The notes under the pieces: model-generated | The model's input: only the letters and a program-made list of their open reading frames with translations | Database searches by the model: none | What the model was told of the DNA's origin: nothing | Program-made: the position numbers and the translations under genes | Shown here: one piece after another, positions 23,044-38,000 of the stretch | Numbering within the stretch: position 1 is the first letter of the stretch | Layout: the number at the start of each line of letters is the position of its first letter | NCBI RefSeq assembly: GCF_037975245.1 | Contig: NC_092571.1 | Coordinates: forward strand, 7,792,501 to 7,856,500 | Length of the DNA: 64,000 nucleotides | Origin: Apostichopus japonicus | Lineage: Eukaryota; Echinodermata; Holothuroidea; Aspidochirotida; Stichopodidae | Direction: 5' to 3'

Positions 23044-26000
23044 CTGTCATTTTACTTCATGTATAGAAGTATTAACGGGGGTACCAAAGTGAATTTCTGT
23101 TTTATTGCCATGGTAACTGCTGTTGCCAGATACATTCATAAAAAATTTAAAAAGAGCTTAACTATAAATTTCAGTAATAATTGCTGTACATAGTCATTTT
23201 TTTCAATGCTGAACAAAACTTGCACCCTGTGCTTTTATTAACGATTTCTTTACAGTTTTTAAATTCTATGAAAGGTTACAATATAAAGAGGAGATCCATC
23301 CACAAATAATTTTATGAGATCAGAGTGTTGCCAATGATTGGTCACAGAAATAATCACATTTCATTTCAATTTTTTTGTTTTTTTGTGATCTATTGCAAAG
23401 TGAAGACCATGAAATATAAATATCCTCTGAGATATTGACTTTTTTTTGGAGGGGGGGGGGGGGGGCTGATCTATTGTAAAGTGAGGACCATGAAATGTAA
23501 ATATCCTCTGAGATATTGACATATAACCAGAATTAACCACTAATTATCAATCTACTCACAGAAATTTGTCTCTAGCATTTAGTTTGAGTTAACCTCTCTG
23601 GAGAAGGAAATTAGTTTTGTCACATTTGTGTTGGTCTTCCAGGGAAACAATGCATATCAGATAGCTAAAATAATAGTTTTAATTGATTATTGTGAATCAA
23701 GGCTGGGATTCCAGGGTGACAATACCCATTGTATACTGAGACTATTACCTAGCCTATGAACCAAGTTGGAAAATCAATCAGTACTTCTAACAATGCTACG
23801 GTCAAGTCGATAAATGCAGTGGTATTAGAAACAATGAAACCTGGCACCTAAGAGGTTGTGGGATGGAACCCTGGCCAGTCGAAATGAGGTTGGTTTTTTC
23901 TTTCTGATCCCAGTTCCTAAACTTGAAGTATATTTGGCTTGTAGAATTGAATTGTGTGATATAACTTAATATAGCTTTTTGGAAGGGGACACTTCACAAT
24001 CATGGCAGCTTTTAGCATCAATTTTAATAAAAAATTGTGATGTTATTATATATATTATTTTTTATAAGATCCCGTAACAATGCAATTTTGTGGCGGGCTT
24101 ATTAATTTAGTACTAAAGGAGAAAACTTTCAAAACTTTTGGTTTGTTTTTTAGGTCGATACTACTATGTAAATTAAAATATCTATTGACAGACCGTCCTA
24201 TAGCTTTAAAAAAAATTTAGTTAGATATTACATATTACTCGAAATATTTTCAGATTAAAAAGAGAAATATTAGAACTGTGCAGGCTTTGGACTTGTTTTA
24301 TCAATTGAGTTATATCTGCAAAGTTTTGTTAAGGTTGTTAGATGTTGACAACGAAGTGCAAAGAAATAATGTTTGTGTATCATAGTTTGACCAATCATGT
24401 TACGCAAAATTTTGGTTCATGGCATCAAGCAAACATTTTTTTTTTTTTTTAATTATTAAGTAATTATTCAACTCTGCACTTTTGAGACCAAAGAAAAGTC
24501 TGATCAAGCTAAGAAAAGTTTCCTACTTGTGTGAATTGTTCTCGTTTTCATATTTGAATCATCAAACGTTTGACGTAATGGTCTTTATTTGTATTGTATT
24601 GTCCGTTTTTCTTGTTTGTGAAACAATCAAATTTAATTATGTTTGTGAAACAAACCAATTTAATTACGTTTTTGAAATAAGCATGTTCTGTTTTTTATGA
24701 AGAAATGGATCAATTGTAAATTGAAATATCATGAAAATATATTATGCTGAAATATTTACCATGTAACATATAATCACAATTGGCAATGTATTTAAGTACC
24801 CACAAGCATTTTGTCTGCAGTATTTTTTAGAGGAGTAGAAAAAGGTTCCATCACGGTATCATTTTCTTTTCTCTTCTTAATAAATAAGAGATATGATCTG
24901 TGTACCACCCCCCCCCTCCCCTCTCCCACCCCAACCTTCTTTATCCTTGCATTATAAACAAAACAACTGCTGTTAATACCTGAGGTAGTTCTTGATTTTT
25001 CATAACTGCCATACCATGCACTGCTCAATAATAGTTTTGTCACAACGATGATGTAATTTTAATTCAATGCCGAGAGAACTTCCATGTACATACATATCTT
25101 TGTAAATCATCTTGTAACATTACTAAAAAGTCTTTCAAGAAAGATGAAGCCTTTCATCGTCTCTCCAAACTTTTCTACTTTTCTATCTCAGCAAAATGAG
25201 TGGTACTTAACAGTGCAACTATATTTACTTAATTCATTTTGCTCCTCATTTCATTTAACTCGCTTAAAGCTCAAGTGCAGTGGCGGATTGAGGAGTGGGA
25301 GCCGGAGGGCGGGGGAGGCCGGTGGGGGGAGCCCTGGAGACAACAGTAGAATATGCAATCGTACTGAAGAAATAGTTGTGCGTATATATAGTTGTGCAAG
25401 AAACGTCCACACCCGATGTGGTCTAGATTGTGCTTGTTTTGAGCAAAGTTATATCAAGCTTCTTTTTGTTTTTTAAGTGTAAAAATTGTTGGAAGGGGGT
25501 GATTGGATTGGTCACTGAATTATTGATATTTAATACGTAAATGTAGAAAACACTCTTTGAAGATGGTAGAAGACTTGTCAATGTTTGTGCATGGGTGACC
25601 ATTTTTTGATTGTCTAACATATCTAGAGGCTACGGTGGTGTATTTTATTACAAGTACCATTATGTTATCGACTATACGATCTCTAATAGAATTCCAGAAC
25701 GACCAGAGTACAACTGAATTTGCTCTAGTTGAGTGAGTAGAAGTGCTGACAATGATGTTAGAGAATGAGTACATTAAATGCTGTAATTGATATTTTAACA
25801 GGAGGAAAAGCATTGAAATGTGGGTAAAAAAGTTGAAATGACCAAATTTAAAATATGAGAATACATTTATGAATCCATATTATTAATGGCATTGTTGTCT
25901 CTTTTGTGTATGTCTCGTTATGTAATTTGATTTTGTAAGAAAAACAAAAGGTCTTGGCGTCATAACATTATACATGGCAAAAATCGATACTACATCATTT

Positions 26001-28430
26001 GTTTGTCATACATCCCATGCAGGTGTGTAAAGTTGCCCTAAAAACGTGTCAAAATGCACCATCACCTCTCCCCACCCGCCACCTCCCCCCACCCGCCCCC
26101 TCCATCATAGAAAAACATGCTGGGTTGATAAATGAGTTAGAAATACATCATACTTGCTTTTCCAGTGTAGCTCAAAATATGACAGAATACTCTTTTCAGA
26201 ACACCGAGTCCAGTAAGGTGACTAAATTTTTTCCTGGAAATCTGGGGACATGATATTAATGCTGAACCAACCCCCCCCCCCACCCCGGCTGACTTTGGGA
26301 GTTAGTACTTACCATGTTGGTACCTACACTTTTTAAAGACAGGGTAATTTGAAGGTGGTTCACAGATGCCAAAGTGTAGAGCACCCCGTCCAGAATCAAG
26401 TATTTTGTCCAAGATTAAAAACCCAATGCCAACATGATTTTCATGTGCATCACAGTCTGTGCATTATTCAAACATCTGGATTGCCTTTATCTGTTAGCTA
26501 GGTACTGTATGAATGAACTTTATGTGCGTGGTTCTACATTATCACAGCTTGAAATCATTCAGAGACATTTTTACATATTCATGACCTTTGACCTCCAACG
26601 AAAACAATAGGCTTCTTCTACTCAATGTGGTACTTTTACACACCAAATATGAAATTTGAGTGACCTTCCCTTCTTCAGATAATCGTGTTTACAAGCTGGG
26701 CGTCACAAACGCACTCACACACACCTATACATACACCATCATGAATGCAAAGGTTACGATTATCATCAAAACCAAAAAATACAGTTACATCATCGTTTTG
26801 TCTAGCATGTTTATTTTTTATTTGTCTCTTAATATCTCAAACCCAAAACTTTTTGGGGTTTTATTACAATTTACTTGGAATATTCTTTGCTTACTCCAAC
26901 AATATTTTTCACAAGGCATCAGTGGCAGATAAAATATGAAAGTCTCTTACTTTTTAACTTTTTTAATTTTTTTAATTTTTATCATTTAACAATTTTTAAC
27001 CCACAATTGTTGCACGAACAATTTTTTTCTTTAAATTATATGCACATATAGCATATATAAGTGGGAAGAACTACTTATTAAAAGTACATTTTTACCAATT
27101 TTACAAATGGTTATGATTGAGCAATGTTATAATGAAGGAAAAACAAGATAAAGGAAAAGTTAAATTTGAGCTGTCTCTCACTTTCAGCACTTTTGTTTTT
27201 CATAATTTGTAACCAATTTCAAAGAAAGAAAAAATTAAAATTGTTAAACATAAAATGAACACAAGAACTACTTGTTTTAAACATGGTATTCTAAACTTCT
27301 TAATTGGCAGATACAGTGGAATGCCATAATCTTCAATTTTTTGATACCACTTACGATGGTTTCTCTTCTGTTAAACTGTTAACGAGATTCAAAAATCACT
27401 TTCGTCAAATTCTTTACTGAAAACCAAAGATATTTTTTTTTATGAGAGCTAAAAGTCGAAAGAAATATAGGAAAGGAAAATTTCAACAGTCAGGAAGCAA
27501 TTAACTAAAATAACAAACTACTTCTTACAATTTTCTTTTAAACTCTTTGATACAATTTTTTAGTGACATCTTCCTCAATTAATTTTTTTTTTCTTTTTTT
27601 GGCATTCTGTCCATGCCTTTGAGAGTTAGGAGAATTTAAAATATTATATTTAAAAAAAAAAAAAAAGGTTAACGCCAATTTACACAACCTACATTATTCT
27701 TGCTATGTTTGCTTGCATACTGTACTTTAACACCTCCTTCAAAATCTTTCAAAAATCTGGATGAGCCAATTCCTAAAACGTTTTCTTCATATGTAATGAG
27801 CAACTAATAAAATTATTTATCTATCAGCATTTTTTTTTTTTTTTTTGAGAAGTGAAAATGAAAACAGCAGGAAAAGGATGGAAGAAATGCCTCGGGAGGT
27901 TCTGAAGTTGAAGCAAGTCGATCAATTTGTCCCGTTCAAGAAGAAATAAGACGAAAAAACATAAAAGCAGAAGAATTAAAGGAAGAAACCAACATACTGT
28001 CGAGTCGAAAAAAAAGTAAAACAGTTGAAAACTTTAGCACAAGACCCACCACTCTCAAAAAGGATTTGGTCATGGCAGAAAAAACATTTCAACTTTTGGG
28101 CAGCATTAGGCATTGACTAAAGCGTGACTTAAAGAGAAAAAAAACAAAATCCAGTCGCAAGGGCACATCAACCTTGTCGCCCAATTTTGAGCAAATTTTT
28201 CATGGCAGTATGTTTCTGATAGTCATCTATGGGGGGGTTTGCTGTTGTGGTACTTTTAATCGTTTCTGATGAAATTGTTTTTAAGGTAAGGATCCCTGTT
28301 TCATCCCTGGTCATTTGCCCAATCTCTCTTGTCCCTAATATAGTCTAGATAGATAAAGAATAAATTAATATTGTCATTTTTGATCATATGTCCACAGGGT
28401 CCCCCCCACAAAGGCAGGCAGATGAAATAT
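23044..28430. other. Intergenic, AT-rich, no gene seen
   Basis: Only short chance frames. Contains a near-direct repeat of a 60-bp stretch at about 23390 and 23465 separated by a G-run, several A and T runs, a solo CAGTGGCGGATT hAT-like end at 25279, and a dispersed repeat at 26581-26775. Confidence 0.6.
26581..26775 (+). repeat. Dispersed repeat (copy 1)
   Basis: Matches 40549-40738 over TGACCTTTGA, CACACCAAATATGAAATTTG, ACAAGCTGGGC and GTTACGATTATCATC. Family unknown. Confidence 0.7.
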
Positions 28431-28436
28431 TTTATT
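28431..28436 (-). promoter_or_regulatory. Candidate vigilin polyadenylation signal
   Basis: TTTATT on the plus strand reads AATAAA on the vigilin strand, about 400 nt after the stop. The cleavage site cannot be seen. Confidence 0.35.
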
Positions 28437-28828
28437 TCTAGGACATTTCTGGATGCCTTGGGTTGAGATGTCAATATACCGCTACTGTGGAACATATCGA
28501 TACTTAAAGTGTACAACCGCAGCAAACCCTGTGGACAGAGCTGACGCTCAATTCAGCAGTCTCTCAAATTTATGATCCCCACTGTTTCCTACTCAATACA
28601 AGCAACATCAAACTTGATCATATTGACTTGGTTGCTATTGGTGATCCATAATTTCGTAATCCTTTGCACGCTATATTGTCTTTTTTCCCACAAAGAAAAC
28701 AGGTCACTGCATTGATAACCTGTACCTGAATACTGAATAATCTTTCAACTCAAAAAAAAAAAAAAAACATAACACAGGAGATCTTGGTATTTTCTGCTAC
28801 AAGGAGAGGGTCACCTGGTGGTGACCTT

Positions 28829-29044
28829 TTAACGTTTTGGTCCCCAGGACGGTGGTGGCTTGCTGGGTAGGCTCTTGGATGCGCCGATACTTGGGAAGTC
28901 TGTGGTGTTGGTTGGGTCGGGGGCTTTATTCCAGGGAGCATCCCTGACGTAGAAGCCAGCAGCAGGGGTCGATTGTGATGGCTCTTTCCTGCTGGGGGGC
29001 TTCATGTACTGCTTCATGTGCTCCTGTTCCATGGCATCTTGCAA
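28829..29044 (-). CDS. HDLBP: Vigilin last coding exon, C-terminal tail
   Basis: Residues 1187-1257 and TAA at 28831-28829. It contains YMKPPSRKE, GFYVRDAPWN, DFPSIGA and the terminal SWGPKR, the conserved C-terminal signature of vigilin. Confidence 0.94.
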   Translation of the reverse strand: MQDAMEQEHMKQYMKPPSRKEPSQSTPAAGFYVRDAPWNKAPDPTNTTDFPSIGASKSLPSKPPPSWGPKR

Positions 29045-32000
29045 CTGAAAAACACAAAAAAAGGAAGAGAGAGTTTCATGAAACACTTTCCTCTCATTTG
29101 ACTTCGTACAATTAAAATTTAATCAAACACTTGGGAACTTTTATCTCATATTCTTCCACCTGTTCATTATCAAACCTTTTGAACGTCTACCACCATGATA
29201 ATTATCCAGTCTATTCTAACCTCATTCGTTTGCATCTATGCCCACCTTCCTCCTTCTTTGGTCAACTTTAAATCAATATTTTGAGGTCATACTCCCCCCC
29301 CCCCCTCCAGATATTCTTCTCACTATTTTTACGTCCATGACCGGTGGAAACATTTTCTTGGTTTCATTAAGAGAAATCGCTGCACCGGCCAGACTAACGG
29401 AAATAAGTGGAGCCATCGGTCCACCTGTTCATTGCAGTGACAGACAAGAATTACTTAGCCACTCGAGTCATCAAACTGTTCTGATAATGAAACGTACAAG
29501 AATCAGGGATTCCAGTATTGGTCTTAAAGGCATTAAAGACTCGCCCCAAACCGTGTGCCGCGCTCTGAAAAAGTTAACTTTCCGTTGCTTACATGTGATG
29601 TTTTCTTCTTGTCGCTACAAAATGCAGACAGTAATGAAACGTGATACCTTGTTATCTTTTACCTTGACCTGAGATGTCCATCGCCGCTATGTACACTGTG
29701 TTATGGCTATTGACCGTAGCTGTATGTATTGACTGTACACTAGTGTCTTATTACCGACGGTAGCAAGCTGTGTGTGTATTTTCTGGGATCGATGGTGGTG
29801 TCTAACACTTCTGTTACACCTCATTCGAAACTAGGTCAGATTAACGGCATGAGACGTTTCTTTGTGCGCCAGTCTTCGCACCCTTTAAAATATGTTGCCC
29901 ATTTTAAAATCTTTGACTGGTGGGTGGGTACCATGGATGCAGCTCAGGACACCTGCTGGTTTCTCCGCCCACCAAAACTCGTCCTGGCTACAACTCCACT
30001 TCTCACAGATTCTTCTCCCAATTCCTTCTAATCAATTCTTTGACCTCTCTTCACAAAATTTGTCTCCGTTTATTCTAATCAATAAACTGGGATCTACTCA
30101 TTTAATTTTTTTTCTTGCAAATTATTCTGATCAACATTTCCGCCTCTACTGTTTCAAAGTGATTATTCAGACTCCATATTTCGGCCTGGATTCAAACAAT
30201 TTTTCTCCTATTTATTCTGATCAATAATTTGACATCTTGTACCCATAACCCCTTACTTTGTGTCTGATTAAATTCCAAATCAATCTTTTACTCACATATT
30301 CTTCCTCCAAGTTCAAGAGATGGTCTTTACATTCGTAGCAGTCTTCCTCCAAACCCTGGATGACTATGAGGTTGGGGTCGGACTCTTCTTGGCGGGGGAA
30401 TCGGATGTCCACCTTAAAATCCTCCATGATCTTACGGATGGTTTTGCCCCTCCCTCCGATCAGACGACTGTGAACTCGGCTGTCTATCTTCACAGTAATT
30501 TCAATCTGCTTTTCCTAAAAGACATAAAAAAAAGAAGACACTTTTATATTACTTATCTGCCTTTTATGATTGAGGTTTGAATTTTATCCTAATTATAATA
30601 GTTATTGGGGATCGGAAAGGTCGATTTTTAATCTCTAACGTGAATGGTAGAATGAAAATCTGACTTCAGGGTTTTCTTCCACATGAAAACATTTTCACCA
30701 TCCAAAAGGTGTGATCATTACTACACATATAATGCCTTAATGGTTCAATGATCATCATATTGCAGTCTTTGCACCTACCACTAATGCTATATAAACATTA
30801 TCCGTTACCGATGGCAACGAAAGCCATGCCCATTTAATCATGTTGCAGTAGCTACCCTCACACTTGGGTTGATCATTAAACTTAAATATCAAACAAAATT
30901 GCGGATCAACAATTGTCTGCAACTACAGCAATAACTACAGCAAGGAAACAGTTTTAAATCAGCTAATGGAAAGGTAACTGATTCATGGTTGAAGGGATGT
31001 AGATGCATGGTTGTAGGGATCTAGGCGCATGGTGGTAAGGATCTATGCCCACGGTTGTAGAGATCCAGGCCCAGTGTTGTAGGGATCTAGGCACACGGTT
31101 GTAGGGATCTAGTTGCATGGTTGTAGGGATCTAGGCGCACGGTGGTAAGGATCTATGCCCACGGTTGTAGGGATCCAGGCGCACGGTTGTCGGGATCTAG
31201 ACGCATAGTTGTCGGGATCTAGACGCATAGTTGTAAGGATCTAGGCACACGGTTGTAGAGATCCAGGCCCAGTGTTGTAGGGATCCAGGTGCATGGTTGT
31301 AGGGATCTAGATGCACGGTTGTTCAAAAGAGCTCTTGAATCATCCCTGTTCCTCAGCAATTTCTGGACATCGTATCTCTCACATTGGAAAAAATGCCTTG
31401 TTACCTTTTCGCATTTTTCCTACAATGGCCACGGTGCCCTTCTTGTAAAAAGTTGCTGTTGTGCCCTTCGTTTTCCAATGAAACTCCGATCCAAAAGGAA
31501 AAGTTGCCCAGCCTCTCGCAATCCCTAATTTCAACCCTGTTTTGCAATGGCAGTGGGGGACAACAGCATGAGACGCCGAGACCATATGTAATTTGGTCGG
31601 CATATCGGTAAATCGGTGGAACCGGAAAGCATTGAGACAGCTCAGACAGCTTACCAATGTGCAATGACCAAGTAGTAATTAGGTAGAGTACTCACCAGGT
31701 CAGATACAAGCTTCTCTATGGCAGCCTTGGCCCCTTCAGCCTTGTCTTCGTAACCCTGGATGATTATCTTGTCGTGTGTCTCGCTGGAACGATCCGGGAA
31801 CTGGATGTTCACATCGTAGTCCGTTCTGATCTTGGTGATGATGGTCCCCTTGCGACCGATAATCTTGGGATGGTATTTGGGATCCACGCTGAGCTCAACG
31901 GTAAAGCTTCTCAGTTTCTACAGGGACGAAAGACAAAGACATGAAGAGACGAATAACTATACGGCAGTTTGGTTTGCTTTCAGCAAAAAAATATCAAATA

Positions 32001-35000
32001 TGTAGAAAACTATGCTTTATGACTTACATCTAGGTCTCGCTTGGACTGAGAGCTTTACGACTTACAATAAGTTAAGTGAGAGTCGACAAGAATAAGCACT
32101 TTAGCAATGCCAATAGAGCACGCCCTCTTTGGTTATTGACATTCAAGAGAAATTACCTTGTCCTCTTGCAAGGATAAGTACTTTAGCAATGCCAAAAGAG
32201 CACGCCCTTTTCGGTTATTGACATTCGAGAGAAATTACCTTGTCCTCTTGCAAGAATAAGTACTTTAGCAATACCAATAAAGATAAAGAACGCCCTCTTC
32301 GGTTATTGGCATTCCTGAGAAATTACCCTGTCCTCTTGCAAGAATAAGTACTTTAGCAATGCCAATAAAGCACGCCCTCTTCGGTTATTGACATTTGAGA
32401 GAAATTACCTTGTCCTCTTGCAAGAATAAGTACTTTAGCAATGCCAATAAAGCACGCCCTCTTCGGTTATTGACATTTGAGAGAAATTACCTTGTCCTCT
32501 TGCAAGAATAAGTACTTTAGCAATGCCAATAAAGTAGGCTCTCTTCACTTATTAACATTTGAGAGAAATTACCTTGTCCTCTTGCTCACTGTCCAGCTCC
32601 TTTACTTTCTCCATGAGCGCAGCGACTGCGCCGTCCACACAGGTCGCCGTGCCGACCACGGTCACCGTGTCCGACTGTTGGTCCGCTGGAGGTATGGCGA
32701 TGTTGACGTCATGAGTTGTCATCAGTTGCCTGATGCCGTCACCCTTCTTACCGATGATGAATCGGTGATAGTCGAACGGTATAGACACCTCCTTGGTAAT
32801 GGGCACCATTTCCTGTGAACCAAGGAAGATCGAAGAATTTTTGTTTTTTGGTCTGTTTGGGTTTTTTTTTCAATTGAGAAGGTTGTGACTATTACATACC
32901 CACAGTATATACCAAATATCCAATATTTATTGATAAACTACTATAATGGTACTGATATTCATTTATAGTCAATGGTACTGCGACACCAAATTTGGGACAA
33001 TTTTTGGTAATAAACCATACTTTCGTATCATACTTCTTCAGAGCACTTGTACACTGACAGCATGAATATTCTGTTTACTATCCGAAAAATGGGTAGCAAC
33101 TGTTCATACTGTCAGTTTACGTGCTTCTAAGCATGGTATGAGAGAACAGTATATTGTGGTATTAGCACTGGGAAATTGTCTGGCTTTTGAGGTTGTGATT
33201 TCATTACTTTTAATGTAAGATAACGAAAAAGGTCATTTCAATTTATCCTCCTCTAGACAATACTGTCATTGTAACAATTTGCATATTCATTCCTTGGTTC
33301 CATTAATTTGCATATTTCCATATTTCCAAAATGATGGTTTACCCAGACGAACTTGCAAATTTCCACGATTCCGGTGATTTGCATGTTTTCATTCTAAATG
33401 ATTCTGATGCATAATTCATTTTGAAATGATTTTCATACATTTTGCAATTCCATGATTCTGATTCAATCGTGTATACCTCAGTCACATTTTGTTACCGGAT
33501 ATAAATCTTGTGTAATCTATATAAATGCTCTATATTGATACCAAAAAAACAAAACAACCCTTGTGTCTTAAAACGTACCTCAAGGGCGGCTTTGGCTCCC
33601 TCGCAGTTCTCCCGTTTACCGGTGATGTTGATGGTGTCAGAGGCCTTTGGCTTGTGGTCATCCCCGTTGGCAATCTCAGCGTCACCATTCACCAGGGTAG
33701 GTTCTGAACAGGTTTAAGATTGAAGAAAAAAATTCATAAACACACATAAAATGTTAAACTAGTTCATGAAAAATACCAGAATACACCAAAAGTAGGTAAA
33801 ACAGAGAAAACAAATAACTAAGTCAAAAGTAAGCAGAAGTTGAGGTTTTAATTGAATGCTTCACCATACATTAGGTGAAGACGAGGTAAAAGCCCAACCA
33901 AAGCAGTGGGTTGCCTTCGACTACGACAAACCATATCCCACTTCCCACAAAGACAACTCAAATGTGACTAGTGCATTGTTACCATAGCAACTATTTGAAA
34001 TACTTCCAACTTTACCAACCAGAGATAATCAGCTTATAATAAGCCTCACCAGTTTACAACTCGCCCCTCTGGATCTTATGTGAAAGCAATGTTTTGCCTT
34101 AGTAAATCTGCAATCAAAATGGTGGTGGACTAAGCTATCAATTGCTCAAGGAACAATATAGTGTTCATGTTTGGCATGGCAACTTTGGAGGTTTGGGGAA
34201 TTTGGGTTCCTCAAGAAATAGGGAAATTACAGAGTTTTGTGTAATGAATGCTACTATGAAAATTAGCATATGCATAGCAATTCAAACATTTCATATTTTG
34301 CTATGCGATATCAGAACAATTTAACCTCATTACTCTTGGATGAAAACCAACCGGCCTGGGATCGAATCCGGAAGCTTCCGATTGCTAAGCCTAATTGCTT
34401 CAAATGCCATAGCCTTTATCCACTCAGCCACAGCACCGGTACAATATCATACAGTCATATCAAGAATTTATATGTTATGTTATACCCCCGTAAACTTTTA
34501 AAACTGCTGACACTATGCAGTTCCAAAGATGTGATATGCTGTTGTTTTATTCAAGGCATGCAAAGGTGCCTAGGATGCTGCTTAATTATGACTTGACATG
34601 AATCATAGCTTAACATGTCTGTTCAAGCTTTTTTTACAAACTTTCTCACCTGGCGAGGTGGGGCTGGCCTGCTGTGGACGCTCGGGAAACTTAATCGCCA
34701 CATCAAACTGGGAAGTGATATTCTGTACCTTCACCCCCTTTGGCCCCATGAGGGATCGATGGTGCTTCTGCGGGATGATGCAAGGGATGGTCACTTGCTG
34801 CTCCTGAAATATAAGAAAGGAACACAAGATTGTTTTCCTGTCCAGTATAGTGTCTATACAAGCTAGTCAAAAAGTCATCTCAGCTTGCTTTAAAAGGTCT
34901 GTTATCATCTGAAGTAGAATAATATTACAATAATGTTATTAGATATTAATCTCCCAAACATTTCCATTTCTGTCATTCAAAGAAAGAATAGAAAAAATTT

Positions 35001-38000
35001 GTAAGAGGTCCACCATGTGTGATTTCCATTCTCCCTCCTCCAATGGGGTGGAGTTAACATATTTAGCTTTCCCTTGCTTCTCTCTGTGGGTTTTTCCCTA
35101 GTTAAAGGGAATTTTTTTTTACCGAAACCAATTATGTGCAAAATTACGATTTAGGCAAAAACATTTTGGCACCATGATCAAAGAAAACACAGTAATTTAA
35201 TGAATGAAACTGTTAAACCATCAAAACACTAGGGGTTGTGCCTTGTAATCATATCTGGAGGTGGCACTTCCACAAGGGTCAACATCAAAATGTTTGCACT
35301 CGGAGCAGGAGGAGGAGGAGGAGGAAGATTTTGCTCAGTTGATGGTTGCTAATCATCGATATCACTACATCAATAAGCTTAACCATCATAAAATGGTTGG
35401 ATCTTAAAAATCTCTGTGAAATAAATCCTCGCGATAGAACAACGGACTGACCAGATCTTCAACGATGGCCTCAATTCTCTGCTTTGCACCGTCCACACAG
35501 TTCTTGGCGCCCTTGATGGTGACCACCGAGCTGTCGCTGCCGTTCCTTGGAAAGCTGATGGTGACACCGCCGTACTCGTCTCCGATCTCTCGGAGCACCT
35601 GACCTCTTCGAGCAACAAAGTGGCGATGGTACTTTGGGTCCACGTTCATCTGAATCTCTGTCACGTTATCCTGGGGAGTGGAAGAAAGAAAAATGTGAGG
35701 AGGGGGAGTGGGGAGGGGTTTAGAAAACATGACTGCAAAAGTAGGTGCTATAAGAACATCATGGAAAATGTCCATTTACCACTGATCATGAAGTGTTCCA
35801 ATGTGATCTGATGTTATTTATGCTTGGATATTATGTACGATTGACTTATTATAACAAACAATGATTATTCTGATGATTTTGCTGAAATATTAACAGCCAT
35901 TTTGCAACATGTTTTACTCAGCTAGAATGATAAATCATAACCCATCTGCCCATTGACCCTTAGAACACTCAATCCCCATCTGCTCATGGCACTGTTTAAA
36001 GCATTTGGATTTCTGCAATGGTTCACTACACCATTACTAACACTCACCCCTTCACCTACACCCGCCCCCATCCCTCCTCCCCTCCCCAACCCTGTCTCAC
36101 ACACCTGCCAACCAATCACAAAATTCCTTACCAGTTCCTTAATGAGAGCTTCTAATTTAACTTTGGCTTCATTCACTGCAGTTTTGGTCCCTATGACGGT
36201 TATGAGTGTTTGGTCGTCATCCCTGGCGGATGGGAACACGATCCTGGCGCGAGTCTCCTCGCGTACCTTGCGTATGTTCGCACCCCCTCGGCCAATCAGG
36301 AACCTGTGATACTCAGGGTTGCAGTGTATTTCCTCAGAGTAACTAGCTTCCTCCTGTATCGTAGAAACAAGTAGCAAAAGAAAATGTTCACACCAAAAAA
36401 TGCAGGTATGATAATGATGACGGTTTGTACGCGGACTGTTTCACTCTCAAGAAAATTCACAAAAACTTGGAAGTTGAGAAATATGTACAATGTAAACACC
36501 AACTTATTTCCAAGAATTACATAGTGGTACACCTTGGAGAAATCCTTTGTCTACAATATGTTATCCCATGCAACTAGTGGCTTATGTACTGTCAGTGTTG
36601 TGAAAATCCTTTTTGTCCTTAAGCACATGTATTGTTGTACACATTGTTGGACAAACCCAACAGCAGTGCCCATTTAGCATTGGGCACCTTAGTAAATGAC
36701 ACTTAATTCTGGTGCACTTAACTATTAAACAGAGTTAGTATTGTGCACATGGGTGCTACACGTGCCTAGAATTGAGCACATGTATTGTTGTACATGTTGT
36801 TGCACAGACCCAACAGAAGTGCCCATTTAGTTTTGGACACCTAAGTAAATGAACCACTTACTTCTGGTGCACTTAACCGTTAAACAATATTAACATAACA
36901 GTATTGAACACATCTGGTATTGTGCATGGTGTTAAGTGTTAAAAAATAAAGGGGTCGTACGAATGAAAGTATTCTGCATTTAACTTTTGTGTCATTTACT
37001 AAGGTGCCCAACACTAAATGGGCACTTCTGTTGGGTGTGTCCAACAACATGTACAACAATACATGTGCTCAATACTAGGCATGTGTAGCACCCATGTGCA
37101 CAATACTAACACGAGTAGTGTCATTGTCCACATTCTGCATAAAGGTATTGTATGCTGTGTACACAAAGTGTTGTGTACATGACCGTTGTGCGACACACAG
37201 GCCAGACGAAAATTTGGCCTGTTGGTTTTCTCCTTCAAAACTCTCGTACATTAGACTGTAAAACTCACAGAGTTACCGATAAATAAAAAACAACTTACCC
37301 TTTGGCTAGCCAGGTCTAAGAGTTGTTTCTTGGCCTTGTCGACCTCTTCCTTGACCCCACGGATTCGGACCTTGTCCGCGTTGTCCTTCCCTGGAGGAAA
37401 ATGAATCATGACACCGCCGCACTCCTCCACGATCGACTTGATGAGGGTACCCTTGGGTCCGATGATGGATTGGTGATGTTTGGAGGGGATGTTGACTTCC
37501 TCTTCGACAATATTGGCCTGCAAGAGGATGCATGGGAGGTTAAGCCACAAAATACTATCGTTGTCGTACCTCTTAGAAATGTGGCAGGGAATTAATTTGG
37601 CATAGCCTAGCAAAAGCACCCTCTGCAAAATTGGCCAATACCATACACAAAGAGACACACATCAGTAGCAGTGTTTTGGAACAAAAGAACCTACTCAATT
37701 CCTTAGCTAAATCTCTGTGACCGGAATGTACACGTTCGGTTTCTGATAATGTCAATCTTTTGTATACCTCGTGTAGAGTTAAATGAGAACCTGCCTAGTG
37801 ACACCTTTTTCTGAAGGTTATGATACCCATGTATACTTAACAGCCTAACTGTGTAATCAACAAATACTTCTTCTTAGGCCTGGTTAAGATTTGCACCAGA
37901 CACAATGGGTTTCATTTGAGAAACTGGTGACACATTCATTAGTAAAAATAACATCACCATATTTTCTTTCTCACCAGATTCAGTTGAAAACTACGGGAAC

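Noticed and set aside
27840-28140. Lys/Glu-rich possible exon
   Set aside because: Purine-rich DNA with stops in the frames and no splice pair; probably unrelated intergenic sequence.
29238-29672. 144-codon plus-strand open frame
   Set aside because: Lies in the vigilin intron between exons 21 and 22; no protein motif, and it starts in low-complexity DNA.
34352-34440. Functional Leu/Ser-type tRNA gene
   Set aside because: A and B boxes are present but the acceptor stem does not pair well; kept only as a tRNA-derived repeat.
35922-36377. Longer KH-containing frame running past exon 15
   Set aside because: The KH part is vigilin exon 15 (36132-36353); the rest is intron read-through beyond a GTAAGG donor.
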